A DNA stretch of 64,000 nucleotides from Syngnathus acus. Lineage: Eukaryota > Chordata > Actinopteri > Syngnathiformes > Syngnathidae. Both the position numbers and the translations under genes were made by a program. The DNA lies in assembly GCF_901709675.1 (NCBI RefSeq), contig NC_051087.1, forward strand, positions 9,078,884 to 9,142,883. The letters run 5' to 3'. Under the pieces are notes generated by a model. The model saw only the letters and a list, made by a program, of their open reading frames with translations. It made no database searches and was not told where the DNA came from. Positions 1 to 13,191 of the stretch are shown one piece after another. Each line of letters opens with the position of its first letter. The first letter of the stretch is position 1.

Positions 1-53
1 ATAATAATTAGATGTTTTGAAATGATTTCTCACTGTCGGAATTTCCCCTCCAG

Positions 54-3015
54 CAATCCTTTGCCATCCAGTTGATAACAAAGATTGGACTGATCCTCTC
101 CCTGCTGTGTCTGAGTTTTTGCATCCTGACCTTCAAGTTCTGCCGCTCCATACACGGGACACGTACAACCATCCACTTGCATCTTTGTATTTGCCTCTTC
201 ATCGCTGATCTCATCTTCCTGGTCGGCATTTCTCAAACAAAACCCGAGGTATGTTTGCCCAAGCGGATAGAAACATTGTTTCCATGGAAGGCAATAATCT
301 GACGGGGCCCTCAGCTTGATGAATTTGTGAAGAGGCTGCCTTCATTGTTTACATACTGCATAGCAGAAGTCAGCTATTAACATAACAACTCATCTCGGTG
401 CGACATTAGAGCATCGTATGACGTTCATGATGCTCTTGCTCCTCTATTAAAATGGACTTTAATTTGAATTTAAGACAACTAGATAAGTCAATTGACTGAT
501 TTATCATTACAATACCAGCAATTTCTTAGTGGTCCAGTCAGATTGTACTGATGTCATTCTGTATACTTGTAGCTTTCTGGTAATTGCTATCATGCAGTGG
601 TTTCTCTAAATTTTGACACCAGATATCATCAAACCAAAAGGGCCAAGTACCTCCATATCAACAACATTAAAGTACAGTAACATAGGATGCCTACATCTTT
701 ATAAAAAGTGAGGCAGACATTTCATTCCTAAAAAGTAAACATGTATTTATCTTTGCAAATCACTAATATTTTGCTTGGATCGGGGACTAAAATAATAATC
801 CAATAAAATATACTGAATACAAAAGGTAAATGAAATTATAAAGGGTGAGTTTGAAAGTCCTCTAAAAAAAAAAAACTTTTGTCGCATTTTAAAACAGTGA
901 TTATGACTTGACAGTCATACATGATGAATATAATCGAATAAAAAACATCAGAGACTTTCTGACCCCATCTTATGTTTCTAATTGGGTATACAAACTAACA
1001 ACAGCAACCAAGTCAAAGCGCTGTCTTTATAAGGTTAGCCCAGCTCTTATAAACACAGTAGGAATCATTTGGTTCATCTGCGCTCCATGCAACTTCCGTT
1101 CCTCATTTGTTTATATTGCATTACAGGGAGGCTGCAGGTTTATTGCTGCCATGCTCCATCTTTTCTTCCTGGGAGTGTTTGCATGGATGTTGCTTGAGGG
1201 GGTGCAGCTGTACCGCATGGTGGTCCTGGTTTTCAATGCCACTCTTCGGCCCCTCTACTTATTCCTCTTCGGCTACGGGGCACCCTTGGTTGTTGTCATT
1301 GTAACTGCCATCATTAGACCCAAAGGATATGGAACTGAGGAGCAGTAAGTGTATTTGGAAAAGGATCAAACGTAAAGCGCACAGCGAGCTCTGCTTTTAC
1401 TTAAAACTGTCATTCCCATCTCTTCACTGCAGCTGTTGGCTGTCCCTCAAAGACGGCCTCATCTGGAGCTTCTACGGCCCTGTGTGCGTCATCATCTTCC
1501 TCAATGTTTTCTTCTTCATCATCACCGTCTGGAAGCTGGCCCAGAAGTTCAGCAGCCTTAACCCGGATCTGTCCAAGCTCAACAAATTAAAGTCAGTGCG
1601 CTCAACTTCTTTTATAACCCCCCCACCCTGATTACAGATTTTTATTTGCACATTTATAGCACTTAAATGTTACAAACCAATTTTGATACCTCACAAAGAT
1701 AACAGAAGTAAATACAAAATTCAGCTTCTAAATGAAACGGCAACCCCAAAAAAAAACAAAGGACTGGCCAAGTCCGTCTGGACTCCAAATGGGTATTTTT
1801 TTTTCCTTTTTGTCCCTCTGTTTTGCCAAAACCACCATGTCCAAGGAAGAACAACAGAGACAGAGGTCATGACTGACAAGGTCACAATTAATTACTGTGC
1901 TACTGTGGGCACACTCGTAGTTGGACACCCCTGCAGCCTTGTTCTGATCTAGCTGTGACCTCTGGCTTCAAGAATGTTGCCAAGACTATTTTGAAACATA
2001 GCTCTCGGGAAAAATAAATGTCCATCACAGCTCAGCTCCAGCCGTGATTGATTGTGACCTGAGACCTGGCAACTGTGATACTGTTTTCAGTCAACAGCAA
2101 GTGGCAAAATGACCGTCCCTTGAGATGGGTAAAGAAATGACAGTTGTAAAGTAGGGTTTTATTTTCTTTGACATTTACATCTGGTCTCTCTTATTGATGT
2201 ATGCAAATTAATAACTAGCCAGCCTACTGCAAAGAGCTCAATCTGTTTTCCACTATCATTCATTTGAATCTTTCAACAAGCAGTAAAGCAGTACGCAACT
2301 TGCTCCACCAATGCTTTCAATAGTGCTCCTTTTTCGACAAAATGGAGCAATTCATCGGATAGTGTTGCATTTGCATTCATGCCAACTGTCTGATTTCCTC
2401 TGCAGAGCTTTCACAGTGACCGCCATTGCTCAGATGTGCATTCTGGGACTTCTGTGGGTGTTTGGAGCCTTCCTGTTTCGCAAAGGCAACACAGCGGTCG
2501 AATACATATTCACCATTTTAAACAGCCTACAGGGAGCACTTGTCTTCATCATGCACTGCCTCCTATCTAAACAGGTAGAGTTCATACTCTGCTGTATACA
2601 GTACATATGTAGCCTCAGCCAGTCAGTCAGTATATGACAACAATTCTATTTAATTATTACAGAAAACTTTTAATAATGATTCATGTCTAATCACAGAAAA
2701 TTGTGCGATCATTTTTTTTCTTGACAGTATACAATACTGTACATACAGTTTATGCTGTAATGAAGTTTCCTCATTGTTTTCTGTTGCTCTCTGCAGGTTA
2801 GAGAGGAGTACTACAACTTTTTCTCCTGCATCTGCACTCCAAAGAAAAGATACTCTGACTTCAGCAGTACAAATCCATCCAATAGCCAGTCACAAGTAAG
2901 AATCATGTCACTTCTACCGACTACTCCCAACACACACACACTCAGCACTAATATTTTGTCTCTATTCTTTTAGGGTTCTCGGAGTGGACAGAACACTGGA
3001 GAATCCCACATTTGA
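54..3015 (+). CDS. adgre5: Adhesion GPCR, CD97/ADGRE5-like, 3' part (seven-helix domain and tail)
   Basis: Six exons by splice sites and phase: 54-248, 1127-1344, 1433-1591, 2406-2574, 2797-2895, 2974-3015 (882 nt, 293 residues, stop TGA). The gene is 5' truncated: the extracellular EGF/GAIN part lies before the window, so the left boundary of the first exon is less certain. The peptide starts with helix 1 (ITKIGLILSL) and then has the RGTRTTIHLHLCICLF-like loop and helix 2 of the ADGRE group. Helix 3 has its conserved cysteine (GGCRFIAAMLH), followed by LEGVQLY, CWLSLKDGLIWSFYGP before helix 5, and LLWVFG in helix 6. The tail opens with VREEYYNFF and ends GQNTGESHI, resembling the CD97 C-terminus. 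In mammals CD97 is a leukocyte surface receptor for CD55 and matrix ligands. Assignment to ADGRE5 rather than another ADGRE member is inference from tail and loop similarity; the class is secure. Confidence 0.85.
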
Positions 3016-4640
3016 ATCATTCTCTGTAGTCAACCCAACAAAAGAAATGAAGCTATTATTAGATTTTAAATCCACAAAATCAACCTTTACTTTGTTTAAT
3101 ACCCATGAGCCAAGGCAACCACATGATGCTTTTGGGTCAAAGCTTGTGTTTCACGTGAATAGAAAAGACGAAGCGTTATTCAGAGTGAAAAGTTGTATCA
3201 TGTCATAAAATTTGTATCAATCATGGTCATGTTTTTAAATAATGAATTATGGCCTCAACAGCTATGAAGTAGGCCCGAGGTTAATAGTAGTTATGAAGAA
3301 CAATTTGGGAAAGTTGCTTTCTGTTGCATCATTTTGAACATAACTGTCTCGTTATATAAGCTGTATTCTCTTTGAATTGTTTGGCTTTAGTTCCGCTTAG
3401 AAAAGACATTATGGAGTTTTGGATGGACATTTCCCAAGTAAAATATTTAAAGCGAATAGGCCATTTCGAGAGCTTTCATGCACTGTATTTCACTGTATGG
3501 GTTTCGTTTTATGGGAGAGAAAACAAATGACTAATATTGAACGTAACTCATGAACTGTCCCAAGTCGGGTTCATGCAAACCTCATGTGGGCCTTCAGTGT
3601 GATGAAATACAGAACCAAGCAAGAGTATAAAGATACAATTGTCAAACAAAATAGCTATTCGAATCACTTAGAAGACTCTATTTAGGTTTGCATTTGACTT
3701 TATGACACTGGTTGATTGGACATTTTTCCAAAAAGATTTCTTGAGAGATACCGAACTCCGACCCACCCGTTTGATGACTGTGCAGCTTCCTGTTATTGAA
3801 ATTGTTTGTGGGATTAAATTCCACATTGTCATGTCATTATTGCTGCTCACTGCTTTGCTTCATGGTTACTGTAAGGATTCAAGTTAGGGAGCAGTGCGAA
3901 CCTTAAACAATTTCAGCACACTTTGTCTTCATTGAACATGCTTTATGACTTGAAAAGTATCCCGTCTTTTCGAACATTTTATTTGATGTGAAGTTATCGT
4001 AATTTATAGAAAGGAATCCTCTTATGGCTGTTAAAACAAGAGTCGGACAAGCTTCCTCCTGTAAACGGTGTTGGCCTGTATTTTTGTTTACATTCACATT
4101 TTGTCGTGAACACCTCTTGGTGTATTTGACAACTGCTCTGTAGTTTGATGTTTGGCTACTTTTTTTCCGACCATTTTTTATTCATGTATAGCTTTGTGTT
4201 TTCTTGCACCTGTTGAATGTAAGATTATGGCGATTAACTATGATGTATATAAACCTATTTTTCTACATCGTTGTTTTGGTACTCCTATCTTAAAAAGAAT
4301 AGGCACCGGATACTTTATTAAAATATCTACTTGAAGTGTGTACCTCATTGCAAGTGGGCTCTCCTCTTTTACTTCGGACGATCTGCAGGATAAAACGCGC
4401 TCTTTCGAGAACTCTTTTCAGTGTTTGAGCAATAATAATATCATCTTGATATCAACAACAGGGTGTACCCACTGCTGCAGTAAAATATTTGTTGCAAACA
4501 CCACAGGGAACCACATCACACAAATGAAAGCATGCATGACATATATCAGAGTGATAGGCTGTGCAAACAGTAAACGCATTCCTGAGCTGACAGTTTCAGG
4601 AGACTCAGTGTAATAGTAATAAAAATAATAATAATGGTGA
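3016..4640 (+). other. Probable 3' UTR of the ADGRE5-like gene
   Basis: No coding similarity is seen here. The first strong polyadenylation hexamer after the stop codon is AATAAA at 4618-4623, just before an ATA/AAT-rich tract. That would give a 3' UTR of about 1.6 kb. The UTR end is inferred from the hexamer only. Confidence 0.4.
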
Positions 4641-5041
4641 TAATAATAATAATAATAAATATTTCAAACTTTCTCTCAATAATACAAAATATGAGTTAGA
4701 TGATTGTTTGACGATCATCACTACTTTTAAAGTCTCATGTTAGTTACCAGATACATATTTCACTTGTACAAATTGGCAAATAGGAATGACTGACATGGTT
4801 CTGCTCTGAAGACAGTGAATCACACCGAGGGCAGAGCTGCAATGACGTAGGGCTCATTGCTCCAACCTGCTCTTCCCTCGGTGTGCTCATCAGGCATTTT
4901 ACTTGACACGATTGAGCTGCAAACATCTGACTGCAAAACGTCCGAGTCGTTTGGTCACTCCTTGCACTACAGGTGAGCACCCTTTCACCACATAATATTG
5001 CTGTGTAAGTGATGCCTGATTGTGCCATAACAGATACCACC
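4641..5041 (+). promoter_or_regulatory. Upstream region of the slc27a1-like gene
   Basis: This stretch lies between the end of the ADGRE5-like 3' UTR and the fatty-acid transport gene. It has no convincing ORF and no clear TATA box. It should hold the promoter and 5' UTR. An upstream in-frame ATG at 5009 could extend the next protein by 11 residues, but the ATG at 5042 has the better context (ACCACC before it). Confidence 0.3.
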
Positions 5042-8000
5042 ATGCATCCTGTCAGTGTTGTCATTGGATGTCTCACTATGTCGGGAGCTCTACTGTCGCT
5101 GCCCTCGTCATGTCTCATAACCATGTTGGCTGTGCTTGGAATCTTCATAGCCTGTCGCGCCCCTTGGAAGTTTGTACATGTGGCGCTACATACCTTCAAA
5201 AGAGACGTCCTGTAATGTACTCTAATCATAATGATTTTCTTCCTTCTAATCGATTCCCCTCCTACAGTCCACTTAACTCACATTCCTCCTTTATCATTTC
5301 CTGATAGATGCCTGATTGTTATACTGCGAGTGAAGTTTGCAATGTACCAAGCTGCCAGAAAAAGGAGAACAATTCCCACCTTGTTTGCCAAGACGGTCGC
5401 AAAGCACCCGGACAAACCAGCGCTTATCCACGAGCCCACAGGAGAGGTGAGCATTGTGACATTTATGTTTCAAATTCCTTGTTTATATGGTATATTTGTG
5501 TCTGCACCGTCTGCCAATCAGATTGGTGGCTATGCCATCTTTTTCATTATCACAGTTATAATTGAGTGTACTTAACCCTCATTTGGTTATTTCCAGGTCT
5601 GGACTTTCAGGGACCTGCAGGAGCAGTGCCACGCTGTTGCTCACTGGGCATTGGCACGAGGATGGGCGGAGGGGGACGTCGTGGCATTGTACATGGAAAG
5701 TCGTCTGTTATTGGTGGCGCTGTGGTTAGGTCTCGCTATGGTGGGAGTGGAGGCTGCTTTTATCAACTACAACCTGCGACTGAAATCACTGCAGCACTGT
5801 GTTAGTGTGTCCGGGGCCCGTGCGTTGGTGTTTGGAAGCGAGCTAACTGAAGGTGGGAAAGTAGAGGATACACTCACAGGCCGCTTCATCCTGTACGTAA
5901 TCGATTGCAATCCAATATGAGAGCAGTATGAATCGGAATTGGAAAACAGTGAAAATAAAGATCCGCAGGCATTTGCACCACAGCACAGCTGTTTATAAAA
6001 ATAGAGCTGTTCGTGTTTCACATCACTCTCAACATGAATAAGTTATGCTACCAACGCAAATGTCTAACAGAACTTATCTTGAATCTCAGGTGCAGGTGTA
6101 CCTAATGCTGTGGCCTGATTGGAAATGACTTTGGGTTTTGTTTCAGCTATTTTTGCAGTGCGAGGCTCTCTGCATTGCGACATGCTATTGTTTTGGACCG
6201 GTGAACAGGCAGATAAGGAGAAGATCTGTTGTCTCAAGGCTGCAGATCTGGATGAAGTGCTGGCACGTTCACACAAGCACCCACCCAGCTACACACTCAA
6301 CAAGACATTCAATGGTGAGTCTTTTACAGTGTACGTGAGTGACTGAGTGAGTGAGTGAGCGAGCGAGTGTGTGTGTGTGTGTGTCAAGTTTAGGGCACGA
6401 TTGCGTTGCTGTATCTTGCTATTACATATCATAAATGTCACTAAGTTGGAATTGCAACACCTTCCTTTTGCAAAGCAAGTTTTTGCACGCATAGCAAACA
6501 TGCACACACACATGCATGGACGCACGTATAAGCTCAAACACACACACACAGACGCACGCACGCACACACGCACACACACACAGACCACACCAGAGCAATT
6601 TGTCACAAGAACTTGGCATTTCTTCATTATTTCTTGTTCATATTCATGTTCATCTACATTTTTCTATTATTTATTATATGTATGTATGTATATGTATATA
6701 TGTATTTAGTGTTTTTCTTTTATTTTGACCCCTCCCTCACAGCATTCCAAACTTAGTGCTTGTCAAGTCTTTGCTTGCATACCCTGTCAGAAACATTTGG
6801 GGTGTATTGACAGTGAGGCACACTTGTAAAGGAATGATGGGGGAGGTCTGCTTGTATACCACACAAAGGTTTCAAGAGAGTTGAATTGCTCCCCTTTTTT
6901 AATAGCTTCCACTCTTCTGGAGTTGAAAAATGCTTGTGGGGATTTTTTATTGAACATCTGTCAGGTCACCTAAAAGAGGGCCCAATGGCTCGCTGGTGCA
7001 GGTCAGATGTTTGATGGGATTGAGGTCAGGGCTCCCCCATACTTCCACACTGAAGCACACTGTTGTCCAGAATTTCTTGATGAGATGAAGCGAGCTATAG
7101 AACACCGAATAAACTGATTGCAAGATTTACTGGGGAAAAAGTTTGAATTTTGAAAACATATTCAAGGTTTATTGTGGGCTCACTTGTATTTCCTTCTCTT
7201 CCCTTCCATGGCTTGCAGACAGACTTTTCTACATTTACACCTCTGGTACGACAGGAATGCCAAAAGCAGCCGTGGTGGTGCATAGTCGGTGAGTATAGAC
7301 ATCAGAGTTGACAGAAATGTGTCCTGGAGTTGTTCTCGTGCTTGAATGTTGAAGGCCACCGTTCTTATGCTTATCAAAACTGCCTCAAAGTTAGCAGCGT
7401 TGGTTGTTTGTCTAAATGTGCCTTGTGATTGGTTGGTGACCAGTCCAGAGTTTACCCTGCCTCTTGCCCAATGTTGGCTGAGACAGGCTTCAGCTCACCC
7501 CAGTGAGGATAAGCGGTAGAGAAAAAGGTTGGATGAACATTGAGTAAGATCATAATCACATGTAAACAAACAATTTCAATGCGTCATGATTCCAGTGAAC
7601 CAAAAAAATAAATAACCGCGTATCACCATATCATACTTACAAGATTTTTTTTTTTTGCAAAGGTATTCTGATTAAGCTTGCAATAAATATTTTCCTTAGG
7701 TATTACCGCATTGCTGCGTTTGGCTTTCATGCTTTTGGTTTACAACGTGATGATGTAATCTACAACTGTCTTCCTCTATACCACTCTGCAGGTTAGTCCA
7801 TTTTGCACATTACTTGCTGGCTTTTTTATCTGAACATTTTCTTTTTGTATGAGACAATGGCCAAAATATACTTTCTGTACATGTTAAAGTAGGTTGTTGA
7901 ACTGTAGTTTGAAATAATTGTCGTTCACAGTCGCTAAACAGTTCAATTTGTGGGCTTGCAGGAACTATCATGGGTGCAGGTCAATGTTTGCTCTTTGGTT

Positions 8001-10544
8001 TGACGGTTGTTATCAGAAGTAAGTTTTCAGCCAGCAGGTTCTGGGATGATTGTGTTAAGCACAACTGCACAGTGAGTACATGATCTCATTTCTAATAACT
8101 GTTTGCAGAAAATGTCTTCATTCTAATGGAGTTTCAACTCTTGTACTGTACGTGCAGGTCATCCAATATATCGGGGAGATTTGTCGATACTTATTAGCCC
8201 AGCCCATTCACTCATCTGAGGAGCATCACCGGGTCCGTGTCGCCATTGGTAACGGTCTCCGTCCATCCGTGTGGGAGGAGTTTGTTGGGAGATTCAGAAT
8301 AAAACGTGTTGGGGAATTTTATGGAGCCACAGAGTGCAACTGCAGCCTCATCAACATTGATGGAAAGGTCAACTTCTGCGCATTTCATCCTTTTTGCCTC
8401 TCCTTTCATATGCCATGTTATTAATATTGTTTTCTTGTTCAGGTGGGCGCATGTGGCTTCCACAGTCGCATCCTGCCAAACCTTTACCCCATCAGACTGG
8501 TCAGGATGAAGGAAGACAGCAGGGAATTGCTCAGAGATGCGCAGGGACTCTGTATACCTTGTCAACCTGGTAACCTTGAAAACATGACCACGCTATGGGC
8601 AAGCAAAACAAGCTGTGATGAGCTTGAAAACATCAACTTCTCTCATCTTTTGTCCGTCTGAGCCCAGGTGAACCAGGAATGTTAGTGGGCTGCATCAATG
8701 AGAAGGATCCACTCAGGAGATTCGATGGCTATGCTGATCAGGATTCCACCACTCAGAAAATAGCACACAATGTCTTCGAGACGGGAGACTCAGCCTATGT
8801 CTCAGGCATGATGCAGTTTTTCATTTGCTGAGTCACATAAATGACGTGTTTGACGCGTCTAGAGACAAGTGAGGATGATTCACAGCATGTGGTCACAGAT
8901 AACATGTGATAACATGTTTCCCACCACTGTGGTATATAGATCAGCATCTTATGAGTTGAACCGTGATACAGACAATGATAATTTACACAAAAGTAGGAAT
9001 AATGTGAGCTCAGCAAAATCAAAAATACCGTAACAGAAGGAAATAAAACATTTGGATGATTAGTTATTGGTAATAAGTCTACTATGTATAGCAGACCAGG
9101 AACAAAGATGTTTCCCCAATAACAAACAAGATCGGTAACATTCATCAAAAATCATTGGTGTTGGCTGATGGCCAATATTTGTTCTAGTTTGTCCCAAAGT
9201 TTTTTTTTTTTTTTTTTTTACTGATGGTGTCAAAAGGCAAGGCTCTCAAGTTTGCCCACACCAAAGGCATCCAAGCATGCTTTTATGGACCTTGCTTTTT
9301 ATACTGGTAACAAAAAGGAAAACTGTTTGGAACTACGCTTGGAATTACGCAATTGTCCAGTCTGGGTTCAGCCAATCCCTAATAGGCTATTACATTAATA
9401 AGTGTTTTGTCACCGTGATTTCTATTTTATAGTGCACATCAAGACGTGACTACATGTCTTGTATGTGTTTCATGAGACGATGGCACCTGGAGGACTAAAC
9501 CTGACATGATAGGCCAAGAACTAATTACGTGAAACACACATGTAGTAGCAATGAGTCCAAAATTTTAAAAAAATACTCAGATTTGTTTTTGAAGGAAAAT
9601 ACAACCTTCAAATATTGTTTTTTCTTTCTTTTCTGTTTGTAATAATCATGTCCTCTAGTTTTCTTTAACTATTGTTTTTTCTTTCTTTTCTATTTGTGTC
9701 CTCTTGTTTTCTTTCAGGTGACATACTGGTGATGGATGATTATGGCTACATGTTCTTCAGGGACCGCTGCGGCGACACGTTTCGCTGGCGAGGGGAGAAC
9801 GTTTCCACCACAGAGGTGGAGGGAGTCCTCAGTGGCCTGCTGGGACATACCGATGTTGCCGTCTATGGAGTTTGCGTGCCAGGTGGAGTGGCGTGGCTTT
9901 ATGATACGACTGTAATATCACAATATTGGAATAAATCCAGCAATAATGCGTCATGAGATTTATGCAACTGAAGAAGGAATTACTGAGCAATAGATGCTGT
10001 CCCTTGTTCACTGTAAAACCATATATGTTATAGAATTTAACTAAAACTTTATGCATCACTTTATTTGTTTTTTTATTTTTCAGGTCATATTTTCCAGGTG
10101 CTAGTTTTCATAGCTTTCTTGTCACAACTTGTGAATGTGTGTATACAGGTGTGGAAGGAAAGGCTTGTATGGCAGCAATAGCACATGCAGAAGGCCAGTT
10201 TGATCTTGATGACTTCTTGTCCTCTGTCCAAAAAGCCCTTGCCCCTTACGCTCGTCCGGTCTTCCTTCGACTTATGCCAGCTGTGGACACCACAGGTGAG
10301 TCGCCAGTGGAAACCCAAATAATACAAAACGCACTTTTTTGGGGGAAGAAATCTCACAAACTTGTTTTACTGCTCGACCATTATAGGCACCTTCAAGTTT
10401 CAGAAGATGCGGCTACAGAAGGAAGCGTACAAATTACAAAACTCCACAGAAAAGATCTATTTTCTCAACAGCCTTGTTAGGTGTTATGAGGCGCTCACTG
10501 ATGAACTATATGACTCCATCCTGGAGGGACAAGTCCGTCTATGA
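5042..10544 (+). CDS. slc27a1: Long-chain fatty acid transport protein / very-long-chain acyl-CoA synthetase (FATP1-like)
   Basis: Thirteen exons: 5042-5211, 5308-5446, 5597-5852, 6147-6314, 7219-7288, 7700-7791, 7962-8071, 8158-8367, 8443-8569, 8668-8805, 9718-9882, 10149-10295, 10387-10544. They give 649 residues; human FATP1 is 646. The start at 5042 has a good Kozak context (ACCACCATG). The N-terminus has a hydrophobic membrane helix and the FATP-like W-K-F and RD motifs. The AMP-binding loop [13 protein letters not shown] is near residue 250, [10 protein letters not shown] near 388, and the VLACS motif [20 protein letters not shown] near 506-526. The family activates long and very long fatty acids to CoA esters with ATP and so drives their uptake, at ER or plasma membranes. 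Intron 10 has a GC donor. FATP1 and FATP4 are close; adjacency to colgalt1 and nxnl1 favours FATP1. Confidence 0.92.
6781..7095. mobile_element. Remnant of a Tc1/mariner-like non-autonomous element in intron 4 of slc27a1
   Basis: The non-coding stretch contains phrases typical of a very common fish Tc1-derived repeat, for example the segment around 6900-6930 (TTCCACTCTTCTGGAG) and 7012-7035 (GATGGGATTGAGGTCAGGGC). No intact transposase and no clean terminal repeats are visible. The assignment rests on remembered repeat similarity. Confidence 0.4.
7431..7545 (+). repeat. Fish SINE/L2-tail-like dispersed repeat in intron 5 of slc27a1
   Basis: The block has the familiar order of a widespread teleost repeat: GGTGACCAGTCCAG, then CCTGCCTCTTGCCC, then GAGGATAAGCGGTAGA, then GGTTGGATGA. 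Similar degenerate copies occur near 32700 and 55440. It is non-coding. Confidence 0.45.
8806..9717 (+). other. slc27a1: Intron 10 of slc27a1: GC-AG intron with a duplicated polypyrimidine tract
   Basis: The upstream exon must end at 8805 (TCA G), because the downstream exon at 9718 resumes with GT GAC and the family sequence S-G-D is unbroken. The intron therefore starts GCATGA instead of GT. Near its 3' end a 58-bp-period duplication (about 9613-9670 and 9671-9717) repeats the tract ATTGTTTTTTCTTTCTTTTC. The first copy holds an unused AG at about 9657 and the second holds the real acceptor. A fragment resembling the intron-4 Tc1-like repeat also lies at about 9185-9360. Confidence 0.7.
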
Positions 10545-12723
10545 AGAGACAGATACACTGTTGGTCATGGAAAATAAATTTTTGTATCCTAACTGGGGAC
10601 CAAAAATAAATTAAAAAAAGGATTTGGCGTATAGTTTTAGAGAGAAACGTTACATTTAGCCTCACTAACGAAAAATACAGGCCTTACATCATAGATTTAA
10701 GCATTTTAAGGCGAAATTGAAATTAAATGAAACACAAACATACATGACACAACAGTTTTTGTGATTATTCGTAATTTGGCATCATCTAGTGGTCAATAGG
10801 AGAACCCCCGCAAAATGACAATGGAACGACGTCTTATGAACTAAAGTATTTGGACACAAATATGGAGTTTTCTTCAATTAGAGACTATACTAGATTTCAC
10901 TCTTCCAGGATTGTTTCTAAAGGTGATTCACTCCAAAGGCGTGAAAGAAGGTTGAGGCAAGGGGTTCTCTTCTCGACCAATCTCACCAAATCATGCCTGG
11001 ATGACTGACTTTGTTTTATGCGTGAGTCACAGTCATCCTGGGACAAAAAATAGCCTCCCTCTCCCAACTTGTTCCCATATAGCTGGAAGAATCCATTGCA
11101 AATTTTGATTTACATTTGTGAGGAGGAACACAGGAGCCCTTCCATAATACTGTATTAATTAACAGATTTATGGAAAGCCATCTGCGTGCAATATGTATTT
11201 TCCGAGGGTGAGGAGAGGGCCAAGCTGTGGTCACTGTGGGAAGCTTTCTGATGAAATGCTATGCAACAGCTCCTTTTGTGTGCTTCTTGGAGATATCTGC
11301 TCTCACTTAGTAACTTTGTACAACTGTATGGCTTCGTGACAACTTTGTAACCCAAAGACACAGTAATTATAAGGCACATGTGTATGCTGGCTCTTTGGGT
11401 TTGGCTTTGTGCATCCCTATTAATGGGACAACTATATGTCTCCACAACTGGTTTTCTTCTGAATATATTTGTATGTATGATGTGGATGGTGTTCGATAGG
11501 AGGCAGTAGGACCTTAGAAGAAAATGCTGTGGTCAGTGCTTGCAACTGTTTCAAGTTTTATAGAGTGAATTACTACAGTCAGTCTGCACAGTAATACAAT
11601 AATTTTGTTTTGATGTGAAAGACGCATTTCATCATTTTGCAACAGAATGCTTTCATAGCAAACAATATCCTGAAAAATTGATTTGACAACAACCATGAAA
11701 ACCAATTGTCATGCTTCAACTTTTGAGGATATTGTCTGTTATGAAAACACAAATGGGCATTATCATGTCCTGGATACCAGAGAATCTACCAAGACATAAG
11801 AGGCAAAGCATAACAATTCATTTCTTCTTGCAGCCAGCTGTGGCTACAGAGGTAAACTACTACGTCTGCATATTGTTTACATGAAAACTTCTCACTGCTT
11901 TGAGGCTCAAGGGATCATGCAGGCTGTGACTCATCATCAGGAAATGAAACAGAGAGGATTGGAAGGGGTAACTGGTAGTGGGTAATACATGTGGAGCCAC
12001 TTTCATTTGGCTTGATGGAATGTACCAAATGAAAGCATGGAAAATTTGGGAGTTTATTTAGTAGGACTGCTGTTACATGTATTAATGGAAATCCATCTGA
12101 AAGTTTTTTTTTCAAGCTGTGTGGTAGTCACTGATGGCAAGATAAAAAGTTGGATGTTCAAAGTGTATGCACATTGTACAATTGACCCTGTCGTGGTGGG
12201 TTGACTTTTTTTCTGAGGGCAATTTGATGTCTGTATCATTACCTTACTAGTCTTTCAAAACTGGCAGCAAAATTGAATTTACTTCCATCAGCTCCAAATA
12301 CTAAATTGTTAAACAGAAAAAAAAATACAAGTCGTTGTTAGCTGTGTCATCAAGTTACTCCCTCTTGGCTTTGACCAGAATGAGCTCCAAAAATGATGCT
12401 GTCGAAGAGCTGAAATAGAAAGCACATTTCAAACCAATGTTTAATAGAGGTGGGCTGTGCATTTTGGTACCCGGGCCTGTTTTGTGTGTTGGCTGTAGAG
12501 ATTCAAGGTTTCTGCTAAATGACAGAAATATGTGACAAAAGTGTTGTTGTTTTTTTTAAATGGCATTCTTTCCCATTAAACAACATTTCACAGGGAGCGG
12601 AATATTTTTTCTTCCCAGGATGAGCACATTGCACAGCAATAAAAATTACTATTTTCTGTGCGGGTAAGTTTTTATGTCGTTATGCAAAGTGTTCAAAACT
12701 TTTTTTTGTTGAAATCTACGTTT

Positions 12724-12778
<55 letters not shown>

Positions 12779-13040
12779 TTCCGTTTGTATGTCCTTCTGT
12801 TGCCACATTAAGGCACGCCCACACTGGTCCCCACTATTTCCTGAATGACTCCCAATTGGCTATTCTTAAAGGGGAAGAAACGCATGAGAACGTCAGTATT
12901 GGACGAGCCATGACTATCTATGGCACAGACGGAAATAATGTTTGCAAAATTATTCTTATGAATATAGTAATGAGAATATGATGTGGGTTTTGTTGTTACA
13001 AAAAGAAAACGGCGCATTCTTCGGAAGGTGTAGCACCTCT
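10545..13040. other. Intergenic region between slc27a1 and colgalt1
   Basis: Right after the slc27a1 stop, AATAAA occurs at 10573-10578 and again near 10605, suggesting a very short 3' UTR. Beyond that I see no supportable gene. The region holds a TTTA microsatellite at 12721-12780 and otherwise AT-rich unique-looking DNA. Confidence 0.5.
12721..12780. repeat. TTTA tetranucleotide microsatellite
   Basis: An almost uninterrupted run of about 14 TTTA units. It creates a spurious poly-LFIY reading frame on the plus strand. Confidence 0.95.
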
Positions 13041-13191
13041 TGCACCGCTTAACCTTCCCCTTTAATTCAGCTCACTCCTCCGCCATGTCTCCACTATCGG
13101 CATAACGCAACAGCAGTACGCACCTAACCTCTAACCTTACGCCCGTCCCTTCATCTGTCTGCCGCAAGTCCAAATCGCGTCTCTCCCTGCC
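13041..13191 (+). promoter_or_regulatory. colgalt1: GC-rich promoter/5' UTR region of colgalt1
   Basis: GC and CpG content rise sharply against the AT-rich flank from about 13040 through the end of exon 1 at 13409, as expected for a CpG-island promoter. No TATA box is evident. The exact transcription start cannot be placed. Confidence 0.4.

Noticed and set aside
908-1126. Open frame continuing upstream of the helix-3 exon of the ADGRE5-like gene
   Set aside because: A good acceptor at 1126 and family alignment show the receptor exon starts at 1127; the upstream part is intron.
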